Shown here piece after piece: positions 1 through 8,828 of a stretch of 64,000 nt of DNA. The position numbers were made by a program, and so were the translations under genes. The DNA comes from an uncultured Rikenellaceae bacterium. Lineage in GTDB: Bacteria; Bacteroidota; Bacteroidia; Bacteroidales; Rikenellaceae. The DNA is taken from contig CAJTLO010000005.1 in the NCBI GenBank assembly GCA_910577285.1, positions 63,282 to 127,281 on the forward strand. Direction: 5' to 3'. Each line of letters starts with the position of its first letter. The stretch's first letter is position 1. Under the pieces are notes generated by a model. The model did no database searches. It was not told the DNA's origin and saw only the letters and a list, made by a program, of their open reading frames with translations.

Positions 1-62
1 AGCAGGGAGCAGGGAGCAGGGAGCAGGGAGCAGGGAGCAGGGAGCAGGGAGCAGGGAGCAGG
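1..62. repeat. Heptanucleotide tandem repeat (AGCAGGG), about 8.9 copies, cut by window edge
   Basis: Eight perfect copies of the 7-mer AGCAGGG followed by AGCAGG fill the first 62 bases with no mismatch. The array begins at or before base 1, so its true length is unknown. Seven is not a multiple of three, so copy-number change would shift any reading frame crossing it. No gene inside the window contains it; the nearest gene (137-1819, minus) ends before it. Confidence 0.95.
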
Positions 63-83
63 TTTCCCGGTACAATGCCACAA

Positions 84-117
84 AAGAAAGCGTTTCCCGT
101 GAAGGAAACGCTTTCTT
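84..117 (-). terminator. Hairpin terminator of the lipoprotein gene 137-1819
   Basis: A 14-bp perfect stem (84-97 with 104-117) with a 6-nt loop lies 20 bp past the stop codon of the minus-strand gene. On the minus strand it is followed by a short run of four T residues before G, so it is a plausible but modest intrinsic terminator. Confidence 0.65.
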
Positions 118-136
118 GAAATCGGTGGACGGCTCT

Positions 137-1819
137 CTACCGGAAAGCTACCGGAATGCCGTTGTGGCTTTCGAACGAGTAGGGCTTCAGGGTGTTGGGC
201 ATCATCCGTACGACCGGTTTGTCGGTCGAGGAGAATGTTGCGCTTTCCTGTGAAGCTGCCAAGGTGAACGTGCCCGTAATGGTATGGCCGTACTTGTCGA
301 AGAGCTCGATGTCGATCAGGTAAGAGCTTGCGTCCACTGCATCGATCTTCACGGAACCCTGCTTGCAAACGGCGCCTGCGCCTACCAGCGTAGCCATCTG
401 TTCTGCATCGTTGGGACCGATGTTGAAGTACCAGGAGCCTACGCCCAGGCCGAGCGGATCGGCACCGCCGATGTTGATGATCGGTTTACCCGACTGCGTC
501 TTGCCTACCGGGTAGAGATAGTCGTAGGAGCTTTCCATATCGAACGTGCCCGTGGGGAACTTCTCCGAGCCCGAGATGAGCTGTACCATGAGTACGTCGC
601 CGCCTTCGCCGCCTACGTAGAGGGTACCGTCCTGGTTGTAATAGTCGTTCTGAGAACTGAGGCTCAGCGTGTCTTCATGGAAGATGATACGCCAGAGGAA
701 AGAGGTCTGGGTAACACCCCATACGTCGAAGAAAGAGCTGGAAAGGTTCTCCAGGTGCAGGTCTTCGGTGAGCATGCTGACCGGGGCGGTCATATCCAGA
801 ACGTATTCGCCGAAATTCGCATCGGTCAGGTTCCATTCGATACCCGTTACCTCCTTGCCAAACTCGAGTTTGTTGTTGGTGATGGTGAATTTGGTACCTT
901 CCAGATCGGTAGTGATGTTGTATTTCTCACCCTCTTTGGTGATCGTTACCGAGCCGCCCTGGATGAGGACGCCGTAGGCGGGCATGCCGTTCTTGTAAAC
1001 GATCTCCGCGCTGTAGGTTTCGTCGGCCTGGTTGGTGGTCGGGATGACCTGACCTGCCTGCTGGGGATTCGCCACTACTTCGAAAGTACCCGTGGGAATC
1101 GTTACGTAGTCGGCCGGGTAGTCGCCTTCGGTCGGGTAGGCGATGGTCAGGTTGAGCTGGAGCTGCTGGTTCTGGTTGTCTGCATCCTGCATCAGAATCA
1201 GGAGCTGCCCCAGCTGTTCGTTGGCCAGCGCGTATTCACCCAGGTATTGTGCCATGTAGGCGCCGGTGGTGATGGCGGTGCGGGGTGCATCCTCGCGCTC
1301 GTCTTTGAATTCGATGGCGCCGCTGAATTTGCCCTTGATGGTCTGGTCGCCTGCGGTGAGCTCTACCTTGATGGTGTAACCGGCCGCTGCCGACTGTACG
1401 TTGATCGTGCCGCCGGAGATGAGTACCGGCGTGCCGTCGTTCCAGTAGAGCGTACCTTGTGTCTCTTCACCGTTGGCGGCTACGAAGAAGGTTTTGGTGG
1501 TCGGTTCGGTGACGGTGCCCAGGTTGTAGGTACCGGCGGTCAGCTTCGGCTTGGCGGTCGGTTCTACGGCCGTAGCGAACATGTCGAGACGGAGCTTGTT
1601 GCTGCTGTTGTTGGCATCCACGAGGTTGATCGTGTAGTATCCCACGTCCTTGGCGATCTTCTCGCCGTAATAAACCGCTTCATCGAGGTTGAATTTGGTT
1701 TCTTTGGGTTGTGGATCTGGACCTGGACCATCAGTAGTGTCTGGTTTACAAGACATCATGTTCAATGCCGCAACGAGCGTTGCGCACATCAAAAAGTACT
1801 TTTTCATTTTCGATAACAT
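137..1819 (-). CDS. Secreted lipoprotein with three repeated beta-rich modules
   Basis: This is a predicted lipoprotein of 560 residues. The N-terminus has basic residues, a hydrophobic stretch and the lipobox MMSC at about residues 21-24; Met5 is an equally good start. The body is three copies of a beta-rich module of about 150 residues (roughly 40-175, 185-320 and 335-540). Each holds a P/L-x-GTY or PTGTF turn, then a GG-x-(V/I) strand, and usually an ITGTF/IKGKFSG-type end. The same module occurs once at the C-terminus of the BACON lipoproteins at 7340-8806 and 24381-25901, so this protein belongs to the same envelope family without the BACON part. The gene stands alone with its own promoter and terminator. 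No enzymatic motif is seen; surface binding is only an inference. Confidence 0.85.
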   Translation of the reverse strand: MLSKMKKYFLMCATLVAALNMMSCKPDTTDGPGPDPQPKETKFNLDEAVYYGEKIAKDVGYYTINLVDANNSSNKLRLDMFATAVEPTAKPKLTAGTYNLGTVTEPTTKTFFVAANGEETQGTLYWNDGTPVLISGGTINVQSAAAGYTIKVELTAGDQTIKGKFSGAIEFKDEREDAPRTAITTGAYMAQYLGEYALANEQLGQLLILMQDADNQNQQLQLNLTIAYPTEGDYPADYVTIPTGTFEVVANPQQAGQVIPTTNQADETYSAEIVYKNGMPAYGVLIQGGSVTITKEGEKYNITTDLEGTKFTITNNKLEFGKEVTGIEWNLTDANFGEYVLDMTAPVSMLTEDLHLENLSSSFFDVWGVTQTSFLWRIIFHEDTLSLSSQNDYYNQDGTLYVGGEGGDVLMVQLISGSEKFPTGTFDMESSYDYLYPVGKTQSGKPIINIGGADPLGLGVGSWYFNIGPNDAEQMATLVGAGAVCKQGSVKIDAVDASSYLIDIELFDKYGHTITGTFTLAASQESATFSSTDKPVVRMMPNTLKPYSFESHNGIPVAFR

Positions 1820-1941
1820 TTAAAATAGTTGTTTGTTGCTTGGTGTTATTCTACATACATAAGACGTTCGCGACGTCTTTCGTGTTGCATGGCCCGGGCA
1901 GATTTTTTTGTCATCCGGTTTACCCTGACATGCACATTTCG

Positions 1942-1949
1942 CAAATATA
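1942..1949 (-). promoter_or_regulatory. Bacteroidota -7 box (TATATTTG) for the lipoprotein gene
   Basis: The minus strand reads TATATTTG, a perfect TAnnTTTG match, about 120 nt before the start codon at 1819, inside an AT-rich stretch. No clean TTTG is seen at the -33 distance. The rest of 1820-2106 shows no gene. Confidence 0.55.
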
Positions 1950-2106
1950 ACGGTAAAATTTGAAAAAAGGCTAATGTAGATGCCGTTTTTTGTGTCGGCC
2001 CCTTCGGGGCGTAGACGTGGCGGCGGTCGGCGCGGCGGTCGGGCAAGACTTCGCTCCGCGGCGGAAGGATGCGGCGGGGGCATACGCTCCGGTGCGATGC
2101 CGGCGG

Positions 2107-2559
2107 TCAGGCGAAAAGCGGTGCCGCCCAGTGGAAGAGCAGCGCCCAGGTGACGAAACGCGCCCCCTTGCCGATGAGCATGAAGAGGGCGGTCTTCTTC
2201 CAGTCCACGCGGTAGAAGCCGAGTGCGATGGCCATTACATCGCCGATCAGCGGCAGCCAGGTGAAAAAGGCCAGCAGGCTGCCGTAGCGGGTCACCCGGT
2301 GCTGGTGTTTCTCGATGGTCGCGCGTTTCACCTTGCAGTATTTTTCGAGCCACTCCCACTTGCCCGCCCGGCCGAGCCAGTAGGAGGTGAGCCCGCCCAG
2401 CCAGTTGCCTGCCGTGGCTACCGCCACCGCGATGTAGGGATCGGCGCCCACGGCGAGGAGCCCCACCAGCAGCACGTCCGAGCTCATGGGCAGGATCGTG
2501 GCCGCGAGAAAGGCTCCGAGGAAGAGCCCGATGTAGCCGTATTCAAGTAGAAATTCCAT
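2107..2559 (-). CDS. YqaA-family small membrane protein (DedA/VTT superfamily)
   Basis: This 150-residue integral membrane protein resembles the YqaA branch of the VTT/DedA (SNARE-associated) superfamily. It begins with a hydrophobic segment, then GLFLGAFLAATILPMSSDVL, and has the glycine-rich NWLGGLTSYWLGR stretch near residues 63-75 and FFTWLPLIGDVMAIALGFYR near 98-117, which are typical of the family. DedA-like proteins act in lipid flipping or membrane homeostasis, but the YqaA branch has no firm biochemical role. It lies 154 bp downstream of the aldehyde dehydrogenase on the same strand and may be co-transcribed with it. Confidence 0.85.
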   Translation of the reverse strand: MEFLLEYGYIGLFLGAFLAATILPMSSDVLLVGLLAVGADPYIAVAVATAGNWLGGLTSYWLGRAGKWEWLEKYCKVKRATIEKHQHRVTRYGSLLAFFTWLPLIGDVMAIALGFYRVDWKKTALFMLIGKGARFVTWALLFHWAAPLFA

Positions 2560-2713
2560 CTCGTTTTCGTGTCGTATGCGTATCGTTTCGGGGCCCCGGC
2601 GGCGGGGAGCTTCGAGGCTTTCCCCGGCGGCTCGGGCCGGTGCGTAGGGTCGGTCTTTTTCGGGTGCGGGCCGCGGCGGCCCGCTTTCCGGTATCCGGGC
2701 CGTCGGGGCCGGT

Positions 2714-4084
2714 TTACAACAGCTTTTTCAGCAGACCGAAACTTCGCCCGTAGGGCGGGTAGCGGAGAGGCAGGTCGAACCGGCGGGGAGAGAGGAGCGT
2801 TCCGCGCAGGTTGGAAAAAGTGTCGAACGAGAAGCGCCCGTGGTACCGTCCCATGCCGCTGGCCCCCACGCCGCCGAAGGGCAGGCGGGAGGCGGCGATG
2901 TGCACGACGGTGTCGTTGATGCAGGCCCCTCCCGAGGAGGTGCGGCCGAGGAGGCGAAATCCGTCGGCCTTTCGACCGAAGTAGTAGAGGGCGAGCGGCT
3001 TTGCGCGGGCGTTCACGAAGTCGGCTACGGTGTCGGGATCGGTGAACTCCAGGACCGGCAGGATGGGGCCGAAAATCTCTTCCCGCATGAGCGGCGAGTC
3101 GGGGTCGGGTGCATCGATGAGGGTGGGGGCGATGAAGCGGTCCGCTGCGTCGTATTCGCCGCCCCATACGATGCGCTCGGCCGTGTCGATGTAGCCCCGC
3201 AGGCGTGCGAAGGCCCGGTCGCTGACGATACGCGGGTAGGCGTCGCTGCTGCGCAGTTCCCGGCCGTAGAGACGCACGGTACAGGTCTTGATCTTTTCGA
3301 GCAACGCCTCCTTCACCTCGCTGTGAACGAAGAGGTAGTCGGGGGCGATGCAGGTCTGGCCGGCATTCAGCAGCTTGCCCCATACGATTTTGCGGGCGGC
3401 CGTGTCGAGGTCGGCCGTGCGGTCCACGATGCAGGGACTTTTGCCGCCCAGTTCGAGCGTTACGGGGGTCAGATGGGCGGCCGCCTTCTCCATCACCGTG
3501 CGTCCGAAGGTCGCACCGCCCGTGAAGAAGATGTGGTCGAAACGGCAATCCAGCAGGCGGTCCGTGGCGGCGTGGTCGCCCTCGAATACCCACACGTACT
3601 CCGGCGGGAATACCTCCCCTACGATGTCGGCCAGAAGCCGGCAGGTGTGTGCCGAGGTGGCGGAGGGTTTCAGCACCACGCAGTTGCCTGCGGCGATCGC
3701 GCCCGCCAGCGGATCGAGGGCGAGCTGGAAGGGGTAGTTCCACGGCGCCATGACGAGCACCACCCCTTTCGGCTCGCGGATGATGCGGCTCGCCGAGGGA
3801 AAGAGAAAGGGCGGCGTGGGCACCCTCCGGCTGCGGGCCCGGCGTTCCAGGTGCCGCAACTGGTCGCGGATTTCGGCCAGCACGATGGCCGTTTCGCTGA
3901 TGTAGGCCTCTTCGCGGGATTTGTGCAGGTCGGCGTACAGGGCCTCCGCCGTTTCCGCCTCGCGGGCCTTTACGGCTTCCAGCAGCCGGCGCAGGTATTT
4001 TTTCCGGAATGCGAGCTCCCGGGTGTGCCCTTCGGCATAGAAGGCCCGCATCGCATCGAGTCGTTCCGTAATCGGTGTCGTCAT
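2714..4084 (-). CDS. Class 3-type NAD(P)-dependent aldehyde dehydrogenase
   Basis: The enzyme should oxidise aldehydes (fatty or aromatic in this subfamily) to carboxylates with NAD(P)+. At 456 residues it has the short class 3 length. Visible motifs are APWNYPFQL near 113-121, the FFTGG cofactor turn near 186-190, LELGGKSP with general-base Glu211, and NAGQTC with catalytic Cys245. EEIFGPILPV and PFGGVGASGMG also lie in the expected order. The start MTTPITERLD fits the family length; the open frame continues upstream only as noise. The likely partner downstream is the YqaA gene. No neighbouring alcohol dehydrogenase points to a specific substrate. Confidence 0.93.
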   Translation of the reverse strand: MTTPITERLDAMRAFYAEGHTRELAFRKKYLRRLLEAVKAREAETAEALYADLHKSREEAYISETAIVLAEIRDQLRHLERRARSRRVPTPPFLFPSASRIIREPKGVVLVMAPWNYPFQLALDPLAGAIAAGNCVVLKPSATSAHTCRLLADIVGEVFPPEYVWVFEGDHAATDRLLDCRFDHIFFTGGATFGRTVMEKAAAHLTPVTLELGGKSPCIVDRTADLDTAARKIVWGKLLNAGQTCIAPDYLFVHSEVKEALLEKIKTCTVRLYGRELRSSDAYPRIVSDRAFARLRGYIDTAERIVWGGEYDAADRFIAPTLIDAPDPDSPLMREEIFGPILPVLEFTDPDTVADFVNARAKPLALYYFGRKADGFRLLGRTSSGGACINDTVVHIAASRLPFGGVGASGMGRYHGRFSFDTFSNLRGTLLSPRRFDLPLRYPPYGRSFGLLKKLL

Positions 4085-4305
4085 GTTCGTTCTGTTTCGG
4101 TTGCGGTATTGCCGCGCTGCCCACGGCGGCGGGGTCCATGGGGTTTCAGCCGCCTGGCGGGGCGGCCGGGTTTCCGGTGGCGGCCTCCGGCAATCCCGGG
4201 CCCGATGGTGTCGCCCGAACTCTTTGCGGCGATCGTTGCGCCGTAGCGGGTCGGCGCCTGTCGGGTTCGGAGCGGGGGCCGGCGGTACCGCCGATTCTGT
4301 AGAGG

Positions 4306-4313
4306 CAAATGTA
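4306..4313 (-). promoter_or_regulatory. Candidate -7 box (TACATTTG) for aldehyde dehydrogenase
   Basis: The minus strand carries TACATTTG, a perfect TAnnTTTG, about 220 nt before the start. A TTTG lies upstream (4328-4331) but with a spacing of only about 14 nt, shorter than usual, so this assignment is tentative. Confidence 0.4.
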
Positions 4314-4378
4314 ACGATTTCGGTCCGCAAACAGGATGCCTTCCTGCGATCGGAGGCCCGATTCTTGCGAAGAAACCG

Positions 4379-4386
4379 TAAATTTG
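4379..4386 (+). promoter_or_regulatory. -7 box (TAAATTTG) for the M16 peptidase operon
   Basis: TAAATTTG is a perfect TAnnTTTG match 58 nt before the ATG at 4445. No good -33 TTTG is visible at the right spacing. An AAGGAAA just before the ATG may help ribosome binding. Confidence 0.5.
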
Positions 4387-4444
4387 CCGCGGTACGGGGA
4401 GGTGCGTTCCTCTTCGTGCGGTTCAGTATATATAAGGAAACGAT

Positions 4445-5689
4445 ATGATCGATTATTCGGAATACACGCTCGCCAACGGGTTGCGGGTGGTCGCCAACCG
4501 CGACCGGCTCTCGGAACTTGCGGCGGTCAATATGCTCTACGGTGTGGGGGCCCGTAACGAGGAGCCGGAACGAACGGGGTTCGCCCATCTTTTCGAGCAT
4601 CTGATGTTCCGGGGGACGCGGCTCGTGCCCGATTTCGACGGGCCGGTGCAGGTGGCCTGCGGCGAGAACAACGCCTTCACCAACAACGACTACACCGATT
4701 ACTACATGACGCTGCCCAAGGACAACATCCAGACGGCTCTCTGGCTGGAGTCGGACCGCATGACCGGGCTCGACATCACCCCGGAGAAACTGGCGGCGGA
4801 GAAGTCGGTGGTGATCGAGGAGTACAAACAGCGTTACCTCAACCAGCCCTACGGCGACCAATGGCTGCTGCTGCGGGCCCTGGCCTACGGGGTGCATCCC
4901 TACCGGTGGCCTACCATCGGGCTGACGCCCGACCACATCCGCGAGGCGACGATGGCCGATGTCACCGCCTTCTACAGGCGCTATTACGTGCCCTCGAACG
5001 CGGTACTCGCCGTATCGGGCGACCTCGATCCGGAGCGGGTGTTCGAGCTGGCCGAGAAGTGGTTCGGGGAGTTGGAGAGCGTTCCGGCTCCTGCGGATCG
5101 TTTCCCGCAGGAGCCCCTGCAGCGGGAAGCCCGCCGGGAGGAGGTCGTGCGCGACGTGCCCGCCACGCAGGTGACCGTGGCGCTCCACATGGGAGGGCGG
5201 CTCAGTCCGGATTATTATTGCTGCGACGTGATGACCGACCTGCTCGCGGGGGGTACCTCGGCGCGACTCTACCGCGAACTGGTGAAGCGCCGGCATCTCT
5301 TCTCGGCCGTGAACGCCTACATCACCGGCGATATCGATCCGGGGCTCTTCATCCTCACCGGCCAGCTCATGCCCGGCGTGGAGGTGAGCGAGGGCGAGGA
5401 GGCGTTGTGGGGCGAGCTGGAGCGGTTGTGCCGCGAACCGGTGGCGGACGACGAGCTGCAGAAGGTGCGCAACAAGTTCGAGGCGAACATGCTTTACGGC
5501 GAGATGAACGTGATGAACAAGGCGCTCAACCTCGCCTACTACGCCATGCTGGGCGAGCTGGAGCTGGTCAACGCCGAACTGGACCACTACCGGGCGGTGG
5601 ATGCCGCACGCATCGGGGAGACGGCCCGGCGCCTCTTCCGCAGGGAAGGAAGTTCAACACTCGTAATATACGGCAACCATGGAAAATAA
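4445..5689 (+). CDS. M16 family zinc peptidase, catalytic subunit
   Basis: This 414-residue protein is the active half of a two-gene M16B (pitrilysin-like) peptidase. The inverted zinc motif is complete: HLFEH at 48-52, with the third ligand in VVIEEYKQR near 122-130. GYGE/NNAFT-type residues (ENNAFTNNDYTDYY) after the motif are typical of the active subunit. It should cut short peptides inside the partner-formed chamber; cellular substrates are unknown. No signal peptide is seen, so a cytoplasmic or periplasm-independent role is likely. The stop overlaps the start of the next gene by 11 bp, which indicates translational coupling. Confidence 0.93.
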   Translation: MIDYSEYTLANGLRVVANRDRLSELAAVNMLYGVGARNEEPERTGFAHLFEHLMFRGTRLVPDFDGPVQVACGENNAFTNNDYTDYYMTLPKDNIQTALWLESDRMTGLDITPEKLAAEKSVVIEEYKQRYLNQPYGDQWLLLRALAYGVHPYRWPTIGLTPDHIREATMADVTAFYRRYYVPSNAVLAVSGDLDPERVFELAEKWFGELESVPAPADRFPQEPLQREARREEVVRDVPATQVTVALHMGGRLSPDYYCCDVMTDLLAGGTSARLYRELVKRRHLFSAVNAYITGDIDPGLFILTGQLMPGVEVSEGEEALWGELERLCREPVADDELQKVRNKFEANMLYGEMNVMNKALNLAYYAMLGELELVNAELDHYRAVDAARIGETARRLFRREGSSTLVIYGNHGK

Positions 5690-6968
5690 GATGGCTTTCG
5701 ACCGCAGCCGCCAGCCGGAGACGGTCATTCCGGATCACCTGAACGTCCCCGAGGCGTACATGCACCGTACCGCTTCGGGGGTGCGGATCTATGCGCTGCC
5801 GGCGCCGGAGTACGGCGTGGTGCGGCTCAGTTTCGTCTTTCGCGCGGGCTCTTCGTGGCAGGAGGTGCCTTTCTGCGCTTCAGCCACGGTGAACAACCTC
5901 GCCGAGGGGAGCCGCGATATGACCTCGCAGCAGATCGCCGAACGGCTCGATTATTACGGCTCCTATTTCGATGTTTCGATGGACCGCGACTGGAGCGTGG
6001 TGACGTTCGTCTGTCTGTCGAAGTTCTTCGACCGGACCATGGAGGTGGCCCGGCGCATCCTGCTCGAACCGGAGTTTCCGCAGGAGGAGTTGCGCACCTA
6101 CTGCGACAAGAGCCGGCAGACGTTGGCCATCAATCGTACGAAGGTCGATTTCAATGCGCGGGAGCTCTTCGCCCGATCGCTCTACGGTGCGTCGCATCCT
6201 TACGGCATCTCTTCGCCGGCGGAGCGCTACGACGACCTGGAGCGGGAGCAGGTGAAGGCTTTTTACGAAAAACATTATACCGCTGCGGGGTGCTTCGCGG
6301 TGATGAGCGGCGATGTGGACGATCTCCGGTTGCGGGCGGTGGAGGAGTTTCTCGCCGATATGCCGCGCGGGGAGGCGGGCAGCCGGGTCGATTTTCCTGC
6401 GCCCCTGAGCGTTCGCCGGGCCGAAATGCCTTTCCCCGGAGCCGTGCAGTCGGCCATCCGGGTGGGACGCGTGCTCTTTCCGCGCAGCCATCCCGATTTC
6501 ATCGGCATGCAGGTGGTCGCTACCGTGTTGGGCGGCTATTTCGGGTCCCGGCTCGTGCACAACCTGCGCGAGGAGCGGGGATACACCTACGGAGCCTATT
6601 CGGCGATGGTGAACTTCGATCGGAGCGGCTATTTCGCGGCGGCTACGGAGGTGGGGGCGCAGTTCACCGACGATGCGCTGAAACAGGTGTTTGCCGAAAT
6701 CGAACGCCTGCGGTGCGAACCCGTCCCTGCGCAGGAGCTCGCCCTGGTGAAGAACATCGTGGTGGGCGAGGTGATGCGCATCCTCGACGGGCCCTTCGGT
6801 ATTGCCGATGTGACCATCGAGAATATCCAGAACGGTTTCGGTAACGACTACCTCGAAGGATTCGTCCGGCAGGTGCGGGAGATGACGCCGGGCCGCGTAC
6901 AGGAGCTGGCTGGGAAGTACCTTGCACCGGACTTGCTGACTGCCGTGGTGGTAGGTCCCGGGTTGTAG
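5679..6968 (+). CDS. M16 family peptidase homologue, non-catalytic subunit
   Basis: This 429-residue protein has the two-lobe M16 fold but no HxxEH: the equivalent region reads CASATVNNLAEGS near 66-78. It keeps the C-terminal Arg/Tyr substrate-binding element in REERGYTYGAYS near 297-308, which active-site halves usually lack. This is the expected division of labour for bacterial heterodimeric M16B peptidases. The ATG at 5679 overlaps the upstream gene by 11 bp; a second in-frame ATG lies at 5691. A large palindromic terminator follows at 7044. Confidence 0.92.
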   Translation: MENKMAFDRSRQPETVIPDHLNVPEAYMHRTASGVRIYALPAPEYGVVRLSFVFRAGSSWQEVPFCASATVNNLAEGSRDMTSQQIAERLDYYGSYFDVSMDRDWSVVTFVCLSKFFDRTMEVARRILLEPEFPQEELRTYCDKSRQTLAINRTKVDFNARELFARSLYGASHPYGISSPAERYDDLEREQVKAFYEKHYTAAGCFAVMSGDVDDLRLRAVEEFLADMPRGEAGSRVDFPAPLSVRRAEMPFPGAVQSAIRVGRVLFPRSHPDFIGMQVVATVLGGYFGSRLVHNLREERGYTYGAYSAMVNFDRSGYFAAATEVGAQFTDDALKQVFAEIERLRCEPVPAQELALVKNIVVGEVMRILDGPFGIADVTIENIQNGFGNDYLEGFVRQVREMTPGRVQELAGKYLAPDLLTAVVVGPGL

Positions 6969-7043
6969 CCTGCTGGAGCAAGAAGCCTCCGACAAAGAAC
7001 GTGTGTCGCTCGTCGGATGTGCGATTGCTCGGGAGTCACGATT

Positions 7044-7083
7044 GCAACGGGGGAGGAAGCATGCTTCCTCCCCCGTTGCTTTT
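7044..7083 (+). terminator. Perfect 36-bp palindrome plus T-run, terminator of the M16 operon
   Basis: Bases 7044-7079 form a perfect palindrome (18-bp arms meeting at GCATGC) followed directly by TTTT. It lies 75 bp after the stop of the second M16 gene. Confidence 0.85.
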
Positions 7084-7271
7084 GTCGTTGGGAGCCGTCG
7101 GACTTTCCGGGGAGGTTTGCGGAGCGTTTCGATCCGATCCGGAGGAAAAGACCGGCTGTCGAGCCGGGCCGGGGGCGGAAGGGCGGGACGGTCGTACCGG
7201 GTGCGGAGAAACCGCTGCACCGGAGCGGGAACGGACCGTTCGACCGGCCTGCGCCGGGAGCGGAGGAAACG

Positions 7272-7303
7272 AAAAACCGCCGGCGCAATTTCTGCGCCGA
7301 CGG
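7272..7303 (-). terminator. Terminator of the BACON lipoprotein operon
   Basis: The minus strand folds 7303-7293 against 7287-7277 (11-bp stem with one mismatch, 5-nt loop) and is followed by five T residues (7276-7272). It lies 37 bp past the stop of the gene ending at 7340. Confidence 0.8.
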
Positions 7304-7339
7304 CCTCCCTTTTATGAAAAGAATGAATGCAACGGGTCG

Positions 7340-8806
7340 TCAATTGACGACGAACTCGGTAATCTCGCCGGAGAAGGTACCGGAGATGGTGTTCTCGGCG
7401 TCGTCTTTCAGGTCGAAGACCATCGTGTAGCGTTCTCCCTCGCGCGTGACGGTCAGCGTTCCGCCGAAGATCGGGGTGCCTTCCGTCTCGCTGTCGTTCT
7501 CGTAGCGAACGAAATAGCTCGAACCGTAGAAGCCCGGACGCGTGTAGCGTCCTGCCACGATGGCGGGTGTCCGGTAGAGGGGCAGGCCGGTGTCGGGGTC
7601 GACGTTCCTGGAGTCGTCGACGGTGTAGGTGCCTTCGGGTAGCACGGAGTAGTCCGTCACCCGGTCGTTCACCAGTGTCAGTTGCAGGAACGTGCCCGTG
7701 CCTATTAGCCATCCGGTGTTGGGATTGCGTTGACATTCTCCGCCGTACATCTCCAATATCCAGTTGGTCTGGGTTTCGATGTCGAGTTGGTCGGAATAGG
7801 TGACGATTCTGCTGACCGCGAAGTGGTCGGAAGTCAGCTCCACGTCGTCGGCGAGGGTGCTCTTGGCATCCGAGTCGCTGCCCTCCTGGGTGACGGTGAT
7901 CACTACGTCCGGCACCCCTTCCGCCATCACGGTGATGGTGCCCGTGCGCGGGGAGGTGGAGATGTTGCGGATGGCTTCGACCGTGATCGTCCCCTCGTCG
8001 GGGTTCGTGATGGTGGAGAAGACCGGATTTTCGATGTCCTGGGTGATCTGTATCCGCCATTTCGACAGCCGGACGGTGGTTACCCGGACGATGCGGGGCT
8101 CCTTGTCGATGGCCTTGAAATTGAGTTCGGTCTGGTCTACCGTGAGGGAGGGCTGTACGTCGCATCCTGCCTGGGTGACGCTCACCGTCGCGGCCTGTAC
8201 GGATTTGTCGTCCGACTTGATGTTCACCTTTCCCGTGCGCGGCGCATCGGAGGTGTTCTCCGCGGCCGTTACGGTGACGATGTTCCCGTCGGTTTCGACC
8301 GTCAGCCAGCCGGCCGCGGTGATGTCGGCGGATGCTTTCCATACGATCCCGTCGGGGGCGGTTACGGTAAACTGCTGCGAGGCGTTTCCTTCCCAGCCGA
8401 AGGAGAGTTCGGTCTTGTCGCAGGAGAGGGTCGCTTCGGGCAGAGGCGGGGTGCCGCTGCCGGCCGCCTGGATTACCGCGATGGCGACGGGACGGACGCT
8501 GCCCTCGGGATCGGCGATGGTGACGGTGGCGGTACGTTCGTTTTCGGAGGCGTTGTCCGCAGCGGTGACGGTCAGCGTGTTTTCGTCGCTCTTCACCGCT
8601 TCGAGCCACGAGGCCGCGGTTTCGTCCACCGAAACCTCCCAGGCGACGTTCCGGGCGGTGACGGTTACCGTGCGGGGGGCGTTGTCTGCGGCCTCGAAGG
8701 CGAGCGAGGCGGGTTTCGCTTCGAGCGTACGGCTCTGTTCGGTACGGGGTTGTTCGCATGCGGCGGCGAGGAGCGCTGCGGCAGCGAGAAATATGATCTT
8801 TTTCAT
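7340..8806 (-). CDS. BACON-domain lipoprotein
   Basis: This 488-residue lipoprotein begins MKKIIFLAAAALLAAAC, a signal sequence with lipobox LAAAC and Cys17. Three BACON-type beta-sandwich repeats follow at about 28-115, 125-210 and 215-315; each ends in a VTVTQ/VSVTQAG-like strand and carries PRTGTI/PRTVTV-like turns. The last 165 residues are the family C-terminal module with PEGTYTV, GGTLTVTREGERYT and ISGTFSGEI. BACON domains in Bacteroidota are usually linked to surface carbohydrate or mucin binding, but no glycosidase is attached here. It is the downstream gene of a two-gene operon, 22 bp after the propeller-like lipoprotein at 8829-10274. Confidence 0.88.
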   Translation of the reverse strand: MKKIIFLAAAALLAAACEQPRTEQSRTLEAKPASLAFEAADNAPRTVTVTARNVAWEVSVDETAASWLEAVKSDENTLTVTAADNASENERTATVTIADPEGSVRPVAIAVIQAAGSGTPPLPEATLSCDKTELSFGWEGNASQQFTVTAPDGIVWKASADITAAGWLTVETDGNIVTVTAAENTSDAPRTGKVNIKSDDKSVQAATVSVTQAGCDVQPSLTVDQTELNFKAIDKEPRIVRVTTVRLSKWRIQITQDIENPVFSTITNPDEGTITVEAIRNISTSPRTGTITVMAEGVPDVVITVTQEGSDSDAKSTLADDVELTSDHFAVSRIVTYSDQLDIETQTNWILEMYGGECQRNPNTGWLIGTGTFLQLTLVNDRVTDYSVLPEGTYTVDDSRNVDPDTGLPLYRTPAIVAGRYTRPGFYGSSYFVRYENDSETEGTPIFGGTLTVTREGERYTMVFDLKDDAENTISGTFSGEITEFVVN

Positions 8807-8828
8807 CGTTTCGGGTTTTCAGGATAGG

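Larger units (their letters stand above)
4085..4444. other. Divergent intergenic region without a gene
   Basis: 360 bp separate the divergent aldehyde dehydrogenase and M16 genes. The GC-rich left part translates into low-complexity Arg/Gly/Pro frames that look like noise. The right 140 bp is more AT-rich and holds the two opposing -7 boxes. Confidence 0.6.
6969..7339. other. Convergent intergenic region with two terminators
   Basis: 371 bp between the convergent M16 operon and the lipoprotein pair. It contains the plus-strand terminator at 7044-7083 and the minus-strand terminator at 7272-7303. The GC-rich middle shows no credible reading frame. Confidence 0.7.

Noticed and set aside
284..1816. 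510-codon plus-strand open frame
   Set aside because: Opposite the lipoprotein gene, no recognisable domain, and no signal or promoter; the minus frame has lipobox and repeats.
5880..8759. 959-codon minus-strand frame spanning two loci
   Set aside because: Runs through the M16 gene antisense, the terminators and the wrong frame of the BACON gene; Arg-rich noise.
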